Of a stretch of DNA of 64,000 bases, positions 36,069 to 44,780 are shown piece by piece. The notes under the pieces were generated by a model. The model ran no database searches, was not told the DNA's origin, and saw only the letters and a list, made by a program, of their open reading frames with translations. The stretch lies in contig NZ_CP025116.1 of assembly GCF_002831625.1 (NCBI RefSeq), positions 1,968,501 to 2,032,500 of the forward strand, written 5' to 3'. Position 1 is the stretch's first letter. Every line of letters starts with the position of its first letter. Source of the stretch: Nonlabens sp. MB-3u-79. Its GTDB lineage: Bacteria > Bacteroidota > Bacteroidia > Flavobacteriales > Flavobacteriaceae. The position numbers were made by a program, and so were the translations under genes.

Positions 36069-37082
36069 TCACAACCCCAGCAATTCACTAGCCGCATCAA
36101 AAGGGCTTTTTACTTTACCCAACACCTCTTTTTCTAGCACCGCTAGTTTTGCGATGACTTCTGGTCGATTGTAAAAGTTGGTTTTAATGGCGTCTTCTAC
36201 GGTTTGATGAAACCAGTAGAGTTCTTGAGAGTGGCGTTTCTTGGTAAAGCTTTTGTTGGCTTTGGAGTGTGTTGTATAGTTTTCTATTTCTTCAATAACT
36301 TCTGTGATTCCTATATTATTGAGACCACTACAGGTGAGCACTTGTGTAGGCCAGCCGTGGTCTTTATCGGGCATGAGGTGAACGGCATTTTTGAATTCGC
36401 TACGGGCGTGTTTTGCGGCCAGTTGGTTGTCGCCATCGGCTTTATTGATGATGATGGAGTCGGCCATTTCCATGATGCCGCGTTTGATACCTTGTAGGTC
36501 GTCTCCAGCTCCAGCTAATTTTAAGAGTAAGAAAAAGTCGGTCATGCTGTGGACTGCGGTTTCGCTTTGTCCCACGCCCACGGTTTCTACAATGATGAAG
36601 TCGTATCCTGCCGCTTCACAGAGAATGATCGCCTCACGGGTTTTACGTGCCACGCCGCCTAGTGTGGTTCCAGCGGGACTTGGTCTTATAAAGGCTTGGT
36701 CGCTTTTGACGAGTTCTTCCATTCTGGTTTTATCTCCCAAAATACTGCCTCGTGAGATGTTGCTTGATGGATCTATGGCAAGTACGGCCACTTTTTTACC
36801 GCGTTCGATAAGCTGTCTTCCCAAGGATTCTATAAAGGTAGATTTCCCCACTCCCGGGACTCCAGTGATTCCTAGTCTAAAGGATTTTCCTGAATGGGGT
36901 AGGGCTTGTTGTAATACCGCTTTCGCGAAAGCGGAATCGCCACTTGCCTTGCTCTCCACTAAAGTAATCGCTCGACTCAAGGCACTTACCTGTCCAGATT
37001 GCAGCTCGTTAAAAAGGCGCTCCACGTTAACAGCTTCTTTCTTGCGTTTTAAATTAGGGTTGATATGTGAATGGGTAGCCAA
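36069..37082 (-). CDS. meaB: MeaB, methylmalonyl-CoA mutase-associated GTPase
   Basis: The 337-residue product has Walker A GVPGVGKST, the switch motif VAVLAIDPSSNISRGSILGD and DFIIVETVGVGQSE, with the base specificity motif NKAD; this is the MeaB/ArgK G3E family. It protects and gates the B12-dependent methylmalonyl-CoA mutase. The start is a TTG directly after the stop of the upstream gene (TAA-TTG); no ATG fits. The palindrome at 36918-36933 encodes AFAKA in GDSAFAKAVLQ. The mutase itself is not in the window, but a cobalamin adenosyltransferase is at 41662-42234. Confidence 0.93.
   Translation of the reverse strand: MATHSHINPNLKRKKEAVNVERLFNELQSGQVSALSRAITLVESKASGDSAFAKAVLQQALPHSGKSFRLGITGVPGVGKSTFIESLGRQLIERGKKVAVLAIDPSSNISRGSILGDKTRMEELVKSDQAFIRPSPAGTTLGGVARKTREAIILCEAAGYDFIIVETVGVGQSETAVHSMTDFFLLLKLAGAGDDLQGIKRGIMEMADSIIINKADGDNQLAAKHARSEFKNAVHLMPDKDHGWPTQVLTCSGLNNIGITEVIEEIENYTTHSKANKSFTKKRHSQELYWFHQTVEDAIKTNFYNRPEVIAKLAVLEKEVLGKVKSPFDAASELLGL
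36918..36933. repeat. Highly iterated palindrome copy 9
   Basis: Perfect 16-mer inside meaB; frame AFAKA on the minus strand; symmetry extends to 18 bp. Confidence 0.95.
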
Positions 37083-37502
37083 TTATGATTTTTTAGAGTA
37101 GTTCAAGGCTATTTTACCTCCAATAAAAGCCATAGGAATATAGGCTAGCAAAAGATCAAGAGCTTCAAACCAAATAGGTCCAGGCAGCATCATATTAACC
37201 GCTATACCTCCTATGAGGAAGAATCCACCTATTGCAAAAGCAAATTTAGTTTTATGAGTAGCCGCTATGTATGCTGCTATAAAAGCCCCAAACAAAGTTC
37301 CTAAGGCATGTGCTAAAAAGGGAAAAATAAAATTTTTATAAGTAAACGTAGGCATGATTCTTTTAAGGTCTTCCATATTACTAAGGTCTCCACCTTCTAC
37401 AGGGACCAGGATGTTTCCTAGTTCTACTAATGTCATGTTAATGATACTACCTATTACAATTCCTGCTAAAACGGCAATTATATTTCTTATAATGGGATTC
37501 AT
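37083..37502 (-). CDS. Hypothetical four-helix membrane protein
   Basis: The 139-residue product has four hydrophobic segments: IIRNIIAVLAGIVIGSIINM, FLAHALGTLFGAFIAAYIAA, FAIGGFFLIGGIAVNMML and ALDLLLAYIPMAFIGGKIA. The conserved look of GIVIGSIINM and HALGTLFGAFIAA suggests a small membrane family widespread in Bacteroidota, whose function I do not know. Its stop codon abuts the TTG start of meaB, so the two are translated from one message. Confidence 0.75.
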   Translation of the reverse strand: MNPIIRNIIAVLAGIVIGSIINMTLVELGNILVPVEGGDLSNMEDLKRIMPTFTYKNFIFPFLAHALGTLFGAFIAAYIAATHKTKFAFAIGGFFLIGGIAVNMMLPGPIWFEALDLLLAYIPMAFIGGKIALNYSKKS

Positions 37503-37616
37503 AATGCTATCAATTAGATTTTAAAAATACAGTTTTTCTTTTCAAATTTGCCCTTTTATGGAGCTAACCTCATAGAGGTTCTTAATGTGAGTCTTAGCCT
37601 TTTATGGTATAAAATA

Positions 37617-37646
37617 AAAATGCCTTACTATGAAGTAAGGCATTTT
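37617..37646 (-). terminator. Terminator of secA
   Basis: A perfect 13-bp stem, AAAATGCCTTACT (37617-37629) with AGTAAGGCATTTT (37634-37646), loop ATGA; on the minus strand it is followed by a T-rich stretch. It lies 37 bases after the secA stop. Confidence 0.88.
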
Positions 37647-37682
37647 GTACTCTTATTTATTTTGAAAGCAACATCCTGATAT

Positions 37683-40600
37683 CTAAGCTTTCTTTTCTAA
37701 AACCCATTCTCCTTTATTGATCAAAGGAAGTGCAGATTTAAACTTTGTTTCTTTGGTTTCTCCAGTCATCACATTTTTGATCACCACTTTATCGTTACGA
37801 CCTATCTTAGGTTGATCACGAGTGATGGTTTCTGTGACTTGAGCACGTTGTTGTTGCTGGCTTGCGCCTGCACCAACTGCTCTTGCTTGAGCAGCTTGCT
37901 CATCACTATTTAAAACCTCTTCTTTTTGAGTGCTTGTTTTTTCTGTTTGGCGCTGTCTGGCCTCACTTATTGCTGCAGCATCTCTAGAAGGAAGATCTCC
38001 CTTGAACATAAAACCAATAACGTCTTTATTTACTTTATCGATCATCACTTTGAATAATTCAAAGGCTTCAAATTTGTAAATAAGCAATGGATCTTTTTGC
38101 TCATGAACGGCAAGTTGCACACTTTGCTTTAACTCGTCCATTTTGCGCAGGTGTGTTTTCCATGCTTCATCAATAATGGCTAGGGTAATGTTTTTCTCAA
38201 AGTCGGTCACTAAGGAACGCCCTTCACTATCATAAGCTTCTTGCAGGTTGGTTGCTACATTTAAGGTTTTGATACCGTCGGTGAAAGGAACTGCGATGCG
38301 CTCGTAATTGCGATCGTCATTTTCCATAACGTTTTTGATTACTGGAAAGACTTCAGCAGCGGTGAGTTGCATCTTTTCTTTATAATGATCATAGGCTGCT
38401 CTATAGACGATGTCAGTAATGCTTTTATCATCTTTTGCCGAAAACTCTTCTTCGGAAATAGGACTGCTCATAGAGAAGTAACGAATCAATTCGAATTCAA
38501 AGTTTTTGAAATCTTGTGCTGACTTATTTACGTCTGTAATGTTCTCAGAAATATCATAGATCATATTGGCAATATCCACTGCTAGGCGATCTCCAAATAA
38601 GGCGTTGTGACGTCGCTTGTAAATCACTTCACGTTGCGCGTTCATTACATCATCATATTCAAGTAATCTCTTACGAACACCAAAAGCGTTTTCTTCTACT
38701 TTAGTCTGAGCACGTTCAATAGATTTAGAAATCATCGAATGCTGGATCACTTCACCTTCTTTCATTCCTAATCGGTCCATAGTTTTAGCCATACGTTCAG
38801 AACCGAAAAGTCTCATTAAGTTATCTTCTAATGACACATAAAATTGAGAACTTCCTGGATCTCCTTGACGACCTGCACGACCACGTAACTGTCTGTCTAC
38901 ACGACGAGAATCATGACGCTCCGTACCTATAATTGCCAGACCACCAGCGGCTTTTACTTGGTCAGATAATTTAATATCTGTTCCACGACCAGCCATGTTA
39001 GTAGCAATAGTGATCTGTCCTGGATTTCCAGCCTCAGCAACGATGTCTGCTTCACGTTTGTGTTGTTTTGCATTCAGTACGTTGTGTTCTATGCCTGCGC
39101 GTTGTAATGTTCTACTAAGTAGTTCAGAAATATCTACAGAAGTAGTACCGATAAGCACTGGGCGACCAGCTTCTTTAAGTTTTGTTACTTCTTCTATTAC
39201 AGCACCGTATTTTTCACGTTTTGTTTTATATACAAGGTCTTGTCTGTCATCCCGAGTTATAGGTCTGTTAGTAGGGATTTCTACTACATCTAATTTGTAG
39301 ATTTCCCAGAATTCTCCGGCCTCAGTTACGGCAGTTCCCGTCATACCAGAAAGCTTCTTGTACATACGGAAATAATTCTGCAAAGTAATGGTCGCAAAAG
39401 TTTGTGTCGCATCTTGAATTTTTAAATTCTCTTTAGCCTCAATGGCTTGGTGCAACCCATCACTATAACGACGTCCATCCATAGCACGACCGGTTTGTTC
39501 GTCTACGATCTTAACGATCATTTCACTTTCTACTCTAAAACCGCCGTTACCGTTAGGTACTTTCTTTTCTTGAGCGTCTACAATGTATTCTGTATCTTTT
39601 TCAAATAAAGTGTAGGCCTTTAGCAGCTGATTCAATGTGTGAATACGTTCAGATTTTACAGAAAACTCTCTGAATAATTCTTCTTTTTTCTCAGCTTCTT
39701 CTTCTTTAGAAAGTCCAGCGTTCTCGATACGGCTTATTTCCATACCTACCTCTGGCATTACAAAAAAGTCAGGTTCGTCTTCACCAGAAAGGAATTCAAT
39801 TCCTTTGTCGCTAAGTTCTACTTGATTGTTTTTTTCATCGATGACAAAGTAAAGCGCCTCATCTACTTTAGGCATTTCACGGTTGTTATCTTGCATATAA
39901 AAATTCTCTGTTTTTTGAAGTAAGGTTTTAATTCCTTCTTCACTTAAGAATTTTATAAGTGCTTTATTTTTAGGAAGACCACGGAAAACTCTTAGTAATT
40001 GTTTTCCACCTTCTTTAGTGTCTCCTTCGGCAATTAGTTTTTTAGCTTGAGCAAGTGTTTGTACCAGCTCTTTTCTTTGTACCTCTACAATATTTGCAAC
40101 AGGAGCTTTTAACACATCAAACTCTTGACGATCTCCTTGTGGAACTGGTCCAGAGATAATTAATGGGGTACGCGCATCATCAATAAGAACAGAATCGGTC
40201 TCATCAATAATGGCATAATTGTGTTTGCGTTGTACCAGATCTTTTGGAGCATGAGCCATGTTATCTCGCAGGTAATCAAAACCAAATTCATTATTGGTAC
40301 CGTACGTAATATCTGCTAGATACGCTTGACGTCTTTCTTCAGAATTAGGCTTGTGGTAATCGATACAATCTATAGTCAGACCATGAAATTCAAATAAAGG
40401 TCCTATCCAGGCTCCATCACGTTTTGCTAAGTAATCATTTACAGTTACCACATGTACACCATTACCAGTAAGTGCATTGAGATAAACTGGTAAAGTGGCA
40501 ACCAGTGTTTTTCCCTCTCCAGTTTGCATTTCGGCAATTTTACCACTGTGCATGGTTGCTCCACCTATCAGTTGGACATCATAGTGAATCATGTCCCAAG

Positions 40601-41102
40601 TAATAGGTTTACCAGCAGCATCCCAGGAGTTGCTCCATACTGCCTGATCACCGTCTAGTTGCACATAGTCTGTTGTTGCAGATAATTCACGATCTCTCGC
40701 TGATGCTGCAACACGTATTTCTTTATTGTAGAAAAAGCGTTTGGCAGTTTCTTTCATAACAGCAAAGGCTTCGGGCATGAGCTCGTTGAGAATTTCTTCC
40801 CCTTGTAGATAAGCTACTTCTTGTAATTGATCTATTTCATTATAGATTTCCTCACGTCTATCGATGTCTTCTTCGTTCTCAGCTGTTTCTTTTAGGCTGG
40901 CAATATTTGATAAAGTACCTGCTTTTCCAGCAGCAATTCTCTCCCTAAATTCAGTTGTTTTATAGCGTAATTCGTTAAAATTAAGCTGTTCTAATCCAGG
41001 CTCAAATTTGAGTATTTTGTCAACAATAGGTTGAATTTCTTTTATATCTTTCTTTGACTTATCGCCAACGAACACTTTTAATACGGAATCTAATAGTCCC
41101 AT
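37683..41102 (-). CDS. secA: Preprotein translocase subunit SecA
   Basis: The 1139-residue product is the SecA motor. Walker A is in MQTGEGKTLVATLPVYLNAL, the DEAD-like motif in AIIDETDSVLIDDARTPLII, and motifs of the second ATPase half in TNMAGRGTDIKLSD and RQLRGRAGRQGDPGSSQFYV. Compared with E. coli SecA (901 aa) it carries a large insertion of about 150 residues after the DEAD motif (including KALIKFLSEEGIKTLLQKTE), common in Bacteroidota. The C-terminus lacks the cysteine-rich zinc motif and ends with KVVIKNVMTGETKETKFKSA and GEWVLEKKA. Confidence 0.97.
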   Translation of the reverse strand: MGLLDSVLKVFVGDKSKKDIKEIQPIVDKILKFEPGLEQLNFNELRYKTTEFRERIAAGKAGTLSNIASLKETAENEEDIDRREEIYNEIDQLQEVAYLQGEEILNELMPEAFAVMKETAKRFFYNKEIRVAASARDRELSATTDYVQLDGDQAVWSNSWDAAGKPITWDMIHYDVQLIGGATMHSGKIAEMQTGEGKTLVATLPVYLNALTGNGVHVVTVNDYLAKRDGAWIGPLFEFHGLTIDCIDYHKPNSEERRQAYLADITYGTNNEFGFDYLRDNMAHAPKDLVQRKHNYAIIDETDSVLIDDARTPLIISGPVPQGDRQEFDVLKAPVANIVEVQRKELVQTLAQAKKLIAEGDTKEGGKQLLRVFRGLPKNKALIKFLSEEGIKTLLQKTENFYMQDNNREMPKVDEALYFVIDEKNNQVELSDKGIEFLSGEDEPDFFVMPEVGMEISRIENAGLSKEEEAEKKEELFREFSVKSERIHTLNQLLKAYTLFEKDTEYIVDAQEKKVPNGNGGFRVESEMIVKIVDEQTGRAMDGRRYSDGLHQAIEAKENLKIQDATQTFATITLQNYFRMYKKLSGMTGTAVTEAGEFWEIYKLDVVEIPTNRPITRDDRQDLVYKTKREKYGAVIEEVTKLKEAGRPVLIGTTSVDISELLSRTLQRAGIEHNVLNAKQHKREADIVAEAGNPGQITIATNMAGRGTDIKLSDQVKAAGGLAIIGTERHDSRRVDRQLRGRAGRQGDPGSSQFYVSLEDNLMRLFGSERMAKTMDRLGMKEGEVIQHSMISKSIERAQTKVEENAFGVRKRLLEYDDVMNAQREVIYKRRHNALFGDRLAVDIANMIYDISENITDVNKSAQDFKNFEFELIRYFSMSSPISEEEFSAKDDKSITDIVYRAAYDHYKEKMQLTAAEVFPVIKNVMENDDRNYERIAVPFTDGIKTLNVATNLQEAYDSEGRSLVTDFEKNITLAIIDEAWKTHLRKMDELKQSVQLAVHEQKDPLLIYKFEAFELFKVMIDKVNKDVIGFMFKGDLPSRDAAAISEARQRQTEKTSTQKEEVLNSDEQAAQARAVGAGASQQQQRAQVTETITRDQPKIGRNDKVVIKNVMTGETKETKFKSALPLINKGEWVLEKKA

Positions 41103-41174
41103 GATGTCTTATTTGTTTGATTTATAGCAATTTATAATATACCCGTCGCTACTGCTAATATCCAAAATTAAAGC

Positions 41175-41203
41175 AAAAAAAAAGCCTCTTTACGAGACTT
41201 TTT
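41175..41203 (-). terminator. Terminator of the DUF2795 gene
   Basis: On the minus strand AAAAGTCTC pairs with GAGGCTTTT (one G-U pair), loop GTAAA, followed by a run of T. It lies between the DUF2795 gene and secA. Confidence 0.8.
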
Positions 41204-41219
41204 ATCCGATTAAGGATTG

Positions 41220-41441
41220 TTAATACTCATCCTCATTCCAGAGGTAGTCGTCGTCTGTAGGATAATCCGGCCATATTTCTTGAATAGACTCATATAAGTC
41301 TCCTTCATCTTCAATGGCTTGTAAATTTTCCACTACCTCTAAGGGTGCTCCTGTACGAATTGCGTAATCGATCAATTCATCCTTCTCAGCAGGCCAAGGT
41401 GCATCACTTAAGTAAGATGCTAGTTCTAGTGTCCAATACAT
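41220..41441 (-). CDS. DUF2795 domain protein (73 aa)
   Basis: The small acidic product begins MYWTLELASYLSDAPWPAEK and continues DELIDYAIRTGAPLEVVENL, the conserved helix of DUF2795 proteins. The end is a very acidic tail (YPTDDDYLWNEDEY). In Bacteroidota this gene is a frequent single-copy neighbour of secA. Function unknown. It has its own terminator before secA. Confidence 0.85.
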   Translation of the reverse strand: MYWTLELASYLSDAPWPAEKDELIDYAIRTGAPLEVVENLQAIEDEGDLYESIQEIWPDYPTDDDYLWNEDEY

Positions 41442-41661
41442 ATTTTTACTCGTTAAGTTTTTTGCAAAAATAAACTTCTCGTCGATTTATGCAAGTTATT
41501 TCTACTTTGATTTCAATATTTGCAAGAGCGTTTAAGCTTTTGAAAATCAAAATGTTCGCTGAAAATGCTCATCAGTTGCCCCAGATTGTATTTCTTTCTA
41601 ACCAGATGTTACTGTAATAGGGTGCTTTAAGCACTTGTGACAGATTCTGAATGAAATGAAT

Positions 41662-42234
41662 TTAGTACTTTTTTGGGATCCATTTTATTTCTTCGGCTTG
41701 TAAGTCTTTAGACAATTTACGTGCCAATACAAATAGGTAGTCAGAAAGGCGGTTGAGATATTTCAAAACTTGTGGATCTACAGTGGCATGTTCGTTCAAC
41801 TCTGTTGCCAGACGTTCTGCACGGCGACAGACGGTTCTGGTAATGTGACAATATGACACAGCAGGGTGTCCTCCCGGAAGTATAAAATGTGTCATTTCAG
41901 GCAGCTCTTCATTCATAAGGTCCATTTCCTGTTCTAATACGCTAACTTCCTCATCGCTAATTTTAGAAATGTTCAAGCGATCTTTGCCACTTTTCAAAAT
42001 TTGCTTCTCTGGCGGTGTTGCTAGAATAGCACCTATGGTAAAAAGGTTGTGCTGTATAGAGTTGATAATTTTGCTAGTGTGTTTTTCTATCTTTTGATCA
42101 CGTATCAATCCCATCCAAGAATTGAGCTCGTCCACAGTACCATAGCTATCGATTCTCAAGTTGTGCTTGGGAACTCGTGAACCTCCAAATAAGGCTGTGG
42201 TGCCTGTATCACCTGTCTTTGTATATATTTTCAT
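41662..42234 (-). CDS. Cob(I)yrinic acid a,c-diamide adenosyltransferase, PduO type
   Basis: The 190-residue product has the PduO ATP-binding motif TGDTGTTALFGGSRVPKHN, then RIDSYGTVDELNSWMGL and the active-site block CRRAERLATELNEHATVDP, ending YLNRLSDYLFVLARKL. It makes adenosylcobalamin, the cofactor of methylmalonyl-CoA mutase, and so works in the same pathway as MeaB at 36069-37082. It is a single gene. Confidence 0.95.
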   Translation of the reverse strand: MKIYTKTGDTGTTALFGGSRVPKHNLRIDSYGTVDELNSWMGLIRDQKIEKHTSKIINSIQHNLFTIGAILATPPEKQILKSGKDRLNISKISDEEVSVLEQEMDLMNEELPEMTHFILPGGHPAVSYCHITRTVCRRAERLATELNEHATVDPQVLKYLNRLSDYLFVLARKLSKDLQAEEIKWIPKKY

Positions 42235-42378
42235 TTTTATGATCTCTTTTTTATTTTTAATCTATTTTTTTTCAAGAGCGATGGTCAAGCGTCTCCTTTT
42301 TGAGTCTAGTGGTGTCACTTAATTCTAGTTAAGAATTTGGTGTCATAAAGTTCCTGCTTCACTCCGTTAGTACAAAGG

Positions 42379-42804
42379 TTAAATTCTTTCTAGTTTTTCT
42401 ATTAAATTAATGATGGCTTGCTCATCTAGTTGTGCGGTAAGTTGAGTTTCTACCGCATCCACCTTTTGGTCTAAAATAGTAAGTACATCCAGGCCGCTTT
42501 TTGTAATAGTAAGCTCTATTTGTCTTCTGTCTGTGGGACATTGAACGCGATCCACAAATTTTTTATCCACCAGTTTATCAATCACTCGTGTGGTATTAGA
42601 ATTGGCATGTATCATATCTTTACTCACGTCTTGAAGGCTTGCAACCTTTCCTTTGCGCCCTCTCAAAATACGGAGCACATTAAATTGCTGTATCGTGATC
42701 CCGTGTTCTTTTAAGGTATGACTTACTGCCTCAGTTGCTTCTGTTCCCTTTTTAATAAGAGTAGTTATTAGCTTTCGCGAAAGCGGAATCATATCCTCAC
42801 TCAT
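42379..42804 (-). CDS. MarR family transcriptional regulator
   Basis: The 141-residue product is a winged-helix regulator: LKEHGITIQQFNVLRILRGR, SLQDVSKDMIHANSNTTRVI, then the wing DRVQCPTDRRQIELTITKSG. The palindromic repeat at 42771-42784 encodes LSRK close to the N-terminus (MIPLSRKLITT). The gene has the best promoter match in this part of the window and a 19-bp imperfect palindrome over its presumed transcription start, so autoregulation is likely. The YceI protein, a frequent MarR target in Flavobacteriia, lies 7 kb away; a link is only a thought. Confidence 0.9.
   Translation of the reverse strand: MSEDMIPLSRKLITTLIKKGTEATEAVSHTLKEHGITIQQFNVLRILRGRKGKVASLQDVSKDMIHANSNTTRVIDKLVDKKFVDRVQCPTDRRQIELTITKSGLDVLTILDQKVDAVETQLTAQLDEQAIINLIEKLERI
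42771..42784. repeat. Highly iterated palindrome copy 10
   Basis: Perfect 14-mer core near the 5' end of the MarR gene; frame LSRK on the minus strand. Confidence 0.95.
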
Positions 42805-42814
42805 AAATTTAATT

Positions 42815-42833
42815 TACACTTGCATTAATTGTA
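42815..42833 (-). promoter_or_regulatory. Candidate MarR operator
   Basis: Imperfect palindrome of the form TACAnTTnnnnnAAnTGTA between the -7 element and the start codon of the MarR gene, over the expected transcription start. A bound dimer would block initiation. Confidence 0.45.
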
Positions 42834-42837
42834 GCGA

Positions 42838-42869
42838 CAAATTTATTTTAACTCGTTGCTACAGAACAA
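42838..42869 (-). promoter_or_regulatory. Promoter of the MarR gene (TTG-N21-TAAATTTG)
   Basis: On the minus strand, TTG (42869-42867) is followed after 21 bases by TAAATTTG (42845-42838). Both elements and the spacing fit the Bacteroidota consensus. Confidence 0.65.
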
Positions 42870-42948
42870 AATTTAATGTTAAAATTAAGTTTCATTTAGG
42901 ACGATCATATTTTGGCTCTTTTAAAGGTCTTTTCTTGAATATTTGAAA

Positions 42949-42956
42949 TATTTTTG
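42949..42956 (+). promoter_or_regulatory. Putative -7 promoter element of the outer-membrane barrel gene
   Basis: TATTTTTG matches TAnnTTTG. It places the transcription start near 42963, after the upstream in-frame ATGs at 42943 and 42961, and so supports the start at 42979. Confidence 0.55.
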
Positions 42957-42978
42957 CGTTATGGGTAAAATGATAACT

Positions 42979-43560
42979 ATGAAAAAGTATATGCTAATAG
43001 GCTTTTTACTGATCTGTTCGTCCGTAATGGCACAAATAGATAGTGGTCTAGGAATTACTGCGGGGCTTAATTATGGGTCCACAGGTGATTTAACAGAGAA
43101 CGGACAAACTATTATTGATAACCCTGATGAGAAGGTAGGGTACCATCTGGGAGTCTACTGGAAAATTGATCTTCTCTTCTTGTATTTGAGACCAGAGTTG
43201 AAATACACAAAGTTGAGTAATGAATATAACGCGAAGCAGTTTGATGTTCAAAAAATAGATATGCCTATACTGATAGGAACTAAAGTAATTGGACCTCTAC
43301 ATGTCTTTGCTGGACCTTCTTTACAGTATATAGTCGACACAAAATTACAAGATTCAGCGCTGAGTGATGTTCAAAATGATTGGAGCGTCGGCGCTCAATT
43401 TGGTGTAGGAGTGAATCTAGGAAATTTGGGAATAGATGTACGCTATGAACGCGGTTTTAATGATAATGAAATAAGTTTTATAAGAAATAATATCGCTGCT
43501 CAAGGAACATTAGATACCAGACCAGAGCAAATCATTCTCGCAATAAGTTTAAATCTTTAA
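42979..43560 (+). CDS. Outer-membrane beta-barrel protein (porin-like)
   Basis: From the ATG at 42979 the product has 193 residues, with a signal peptide MKKYMLIGFLLICSSVMAQ and alternating strands: LGITAGLNYGSTGDLTENG, YHLGVYWKIDLLFLYLRPEL, LHVFAGPSLQYIVDT, GAQFGVGVNLGNLGIDVRYE, ending QIILAISLNL with a terminal hydrophobic strand. This is the small OmpX/PorT-like barrel type abundant in Bacteroidota. Specific role unknown. A 21-bp stem terminator follows, shared with the convergent CIA30 gene. Confidence 0.85.
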   Translation: MKKYMLIGFLLICSSVMAQIDSGLGITAGLNYGSTGDLTENGQTIIDNPDEKVGYHLGVYWKIDLLFLYLRPELKYTKLSNEYNAKQFDVQKIDMPILIGTKVIGPLHVFAGPSLQYIVDTKLQDSALSDVQNDWSVGAQFGVGVNLGNLGIDVRYERGFNDNEISFIRNNIAAQGTLDTRPEQIILAISLNL

Positions 43561-43640
43561 GGTAATCATAAGTAATGGATTCCTTCATCAATAGTGATGT
43601 TCAGGTGTTTTTCTTTACAAAAAGAGATTAGTCCTTAAAC

Positions 43641-43685
43641 AAAAACTTCAGATAATGCTTTTACAAAGCATTATCTGAAGTTTTT
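43641..43685. terminator. Bidirectional terminator
   Basis: A perfect 21-bp stem, from AAAAACTTCAGATAATGC onward (43641-43661 with 43665-43685), loop TAC, flanked by A and T runs. It serves the convergent barrel gene and CIA30 gene. Confidence 0.93.
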
Positions 43686-43724
43686 GTTATTTAGGGTATC
43701 AGAGAAGATATTCCTAAATAGTGT

Positions 43725-44249
43725 TTATTCCAATTCAATTTTATCTATTAGCAGGTCAAATGATAGCTCTTCATTACCTATAAATAGGGAGAGTTCGTCA
43801 ATGAAAGTATGATCAAAATTATCCATGTTCAATTGGCGACCCTTGAAAGAGGGTACCATTTCAGCTAATTCTAATTCTACAGTCTCCCATTCACCACTGG
43901 TAGGGAAAGCTATGATGTAAGAATGCCCGTCGGAAGCAGTTTCTTTAAAACGCAGTTGATACTCGTTGCCATCGCCTTTAATCCGTAACAAAGCCTTTGT
44001 AGCATCACCTAATTTAGTGTCTGGGCAATTGTATCTAACAGAAGCAAAACCTCCGTTTTTTTCTAAAGAAACCTTGCCCTTAAAATTTGCATGCCCATCT
44101 TTAGTAAGCTCTATCGAGCTTGAAGAAACGCCACCCAAAACAGTATCGTTTACAATGGTCCAGTCTTCTAATTCTGTCTCAGAATTAAAATCGATTAATG
44201 TAGTGTTGATCATCATAAGCGGAAAGATAAAGTATAGTATACATTTCAT
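43725..44249 (-). CDS. CIA30 family protein (complex I intermediate-associated 30-like)
   Basis: The 174-residue product has a probable signal or anchor (CILYFIFPLMMINTTLIDF) and a galactose-binding-like jelly-roll: WTIVNDTVLGGVSSSSIELT, GGFASVRYNCP, LRIKGDGNEYQLRFK, and MDNFDHTFIDELSLFIGN. These are the CIA30/NDUFAF1 family blocks. In mitochondria the relative helps complex I assembly; in bacteria the role is not known. The PTH2-like gene lies just upstream on the same strand. Confidence 0.85.
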   Translation of the reverse strand: MKCILYFIFPLMMINTTLIDFNSETELEDWTIVNDTVLGGVSSSSIELTKDGHANFKGKVSLEKNGGFASVRYNCPDTKLGDATKALLRIKGDGNEYQLRFKETASDGHSYIIAFPTSGEWETVELELAEMVPSFKGRQLNMDNFDHTFIDELSLFIGNEELSFDLLIDKIELE

Positions 44250-44294
44250 TTATATAGAAGTCCACTTTTCTGCGAGAACTTTCTTGTAAAACTC

Positions 44295-44603
44295 TTAATC
44301 GGGAGCCCACATCTTAAAAAAACGGAATTGCTTGGTGAATTCTACTCTAGGAACAAAAACCACGGCTACTTCTCGATTATCAAGAGAAGACTCTGTAAGC
44401 AATACGTATTTTTCATCTTTTAAAGAATTTTGAAACTCTTTTTCATTCACTTTGCAAACTACTTTTTTGAATATAGAATGAACCCATTCTATCATATCTG
44501 GATCATCTTTATACTTTTTATAACAAGCAAGGGATGCATGGGCTGCAATTACTGGAGCCATCTTTACAGGAACGTCATCTTTAATTAAAATATACATTTT
44601 CAT
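44295..44603 (-). CDS. PTH2-like (peptidyl-tRNA hydrolase 2 fold) protein
   Basis: The 102-residue product begins MKMYILIKDDVPVKMAPVIA followed by AHASLACYKKY, which resembles the PTH2 start (strand, then KxGKxxAQxxHA). Later VVCKVNEKEFQNSLKDEKYV and REVAVVFVPRVEF fit the rest of that fold. The substrate-binding end with its usual GPG-type turn is not obvious, so catalysis is uncertain. Classical peptidyl-tRNA hydrolase of bacteria is Pth1; a small PTH2-like protein could act on tRNA or ubiquitin-free substrates, or be a structural relic. Confidence 0.65.
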   Translation of the reverse strand: MKMYILIKDDVPVKMAPVIAAHASLACYKKYKDDPDMIEWVHSIFKKVVCKVNEKEFQNSLKDEKYVLLTESSLDNREVAVVFVPRVEFTKQFRFFKMWAPD

Positions 44604-44780
44604 GAGCGCTGCTATTTAGCATTTAAATTTACGGAAATAAATCCTTACTCTTTTCTGCCGTAAGGAAGGTCTCCTCAGCATAAAAAATCATAGTTCATAT
44701 TATTCTTTATATTATATAATTTAAAAATCCGGTTCCATAGGACATTTTCTTATTGAATAAATTTAAAGAAAAAGCGGGTG

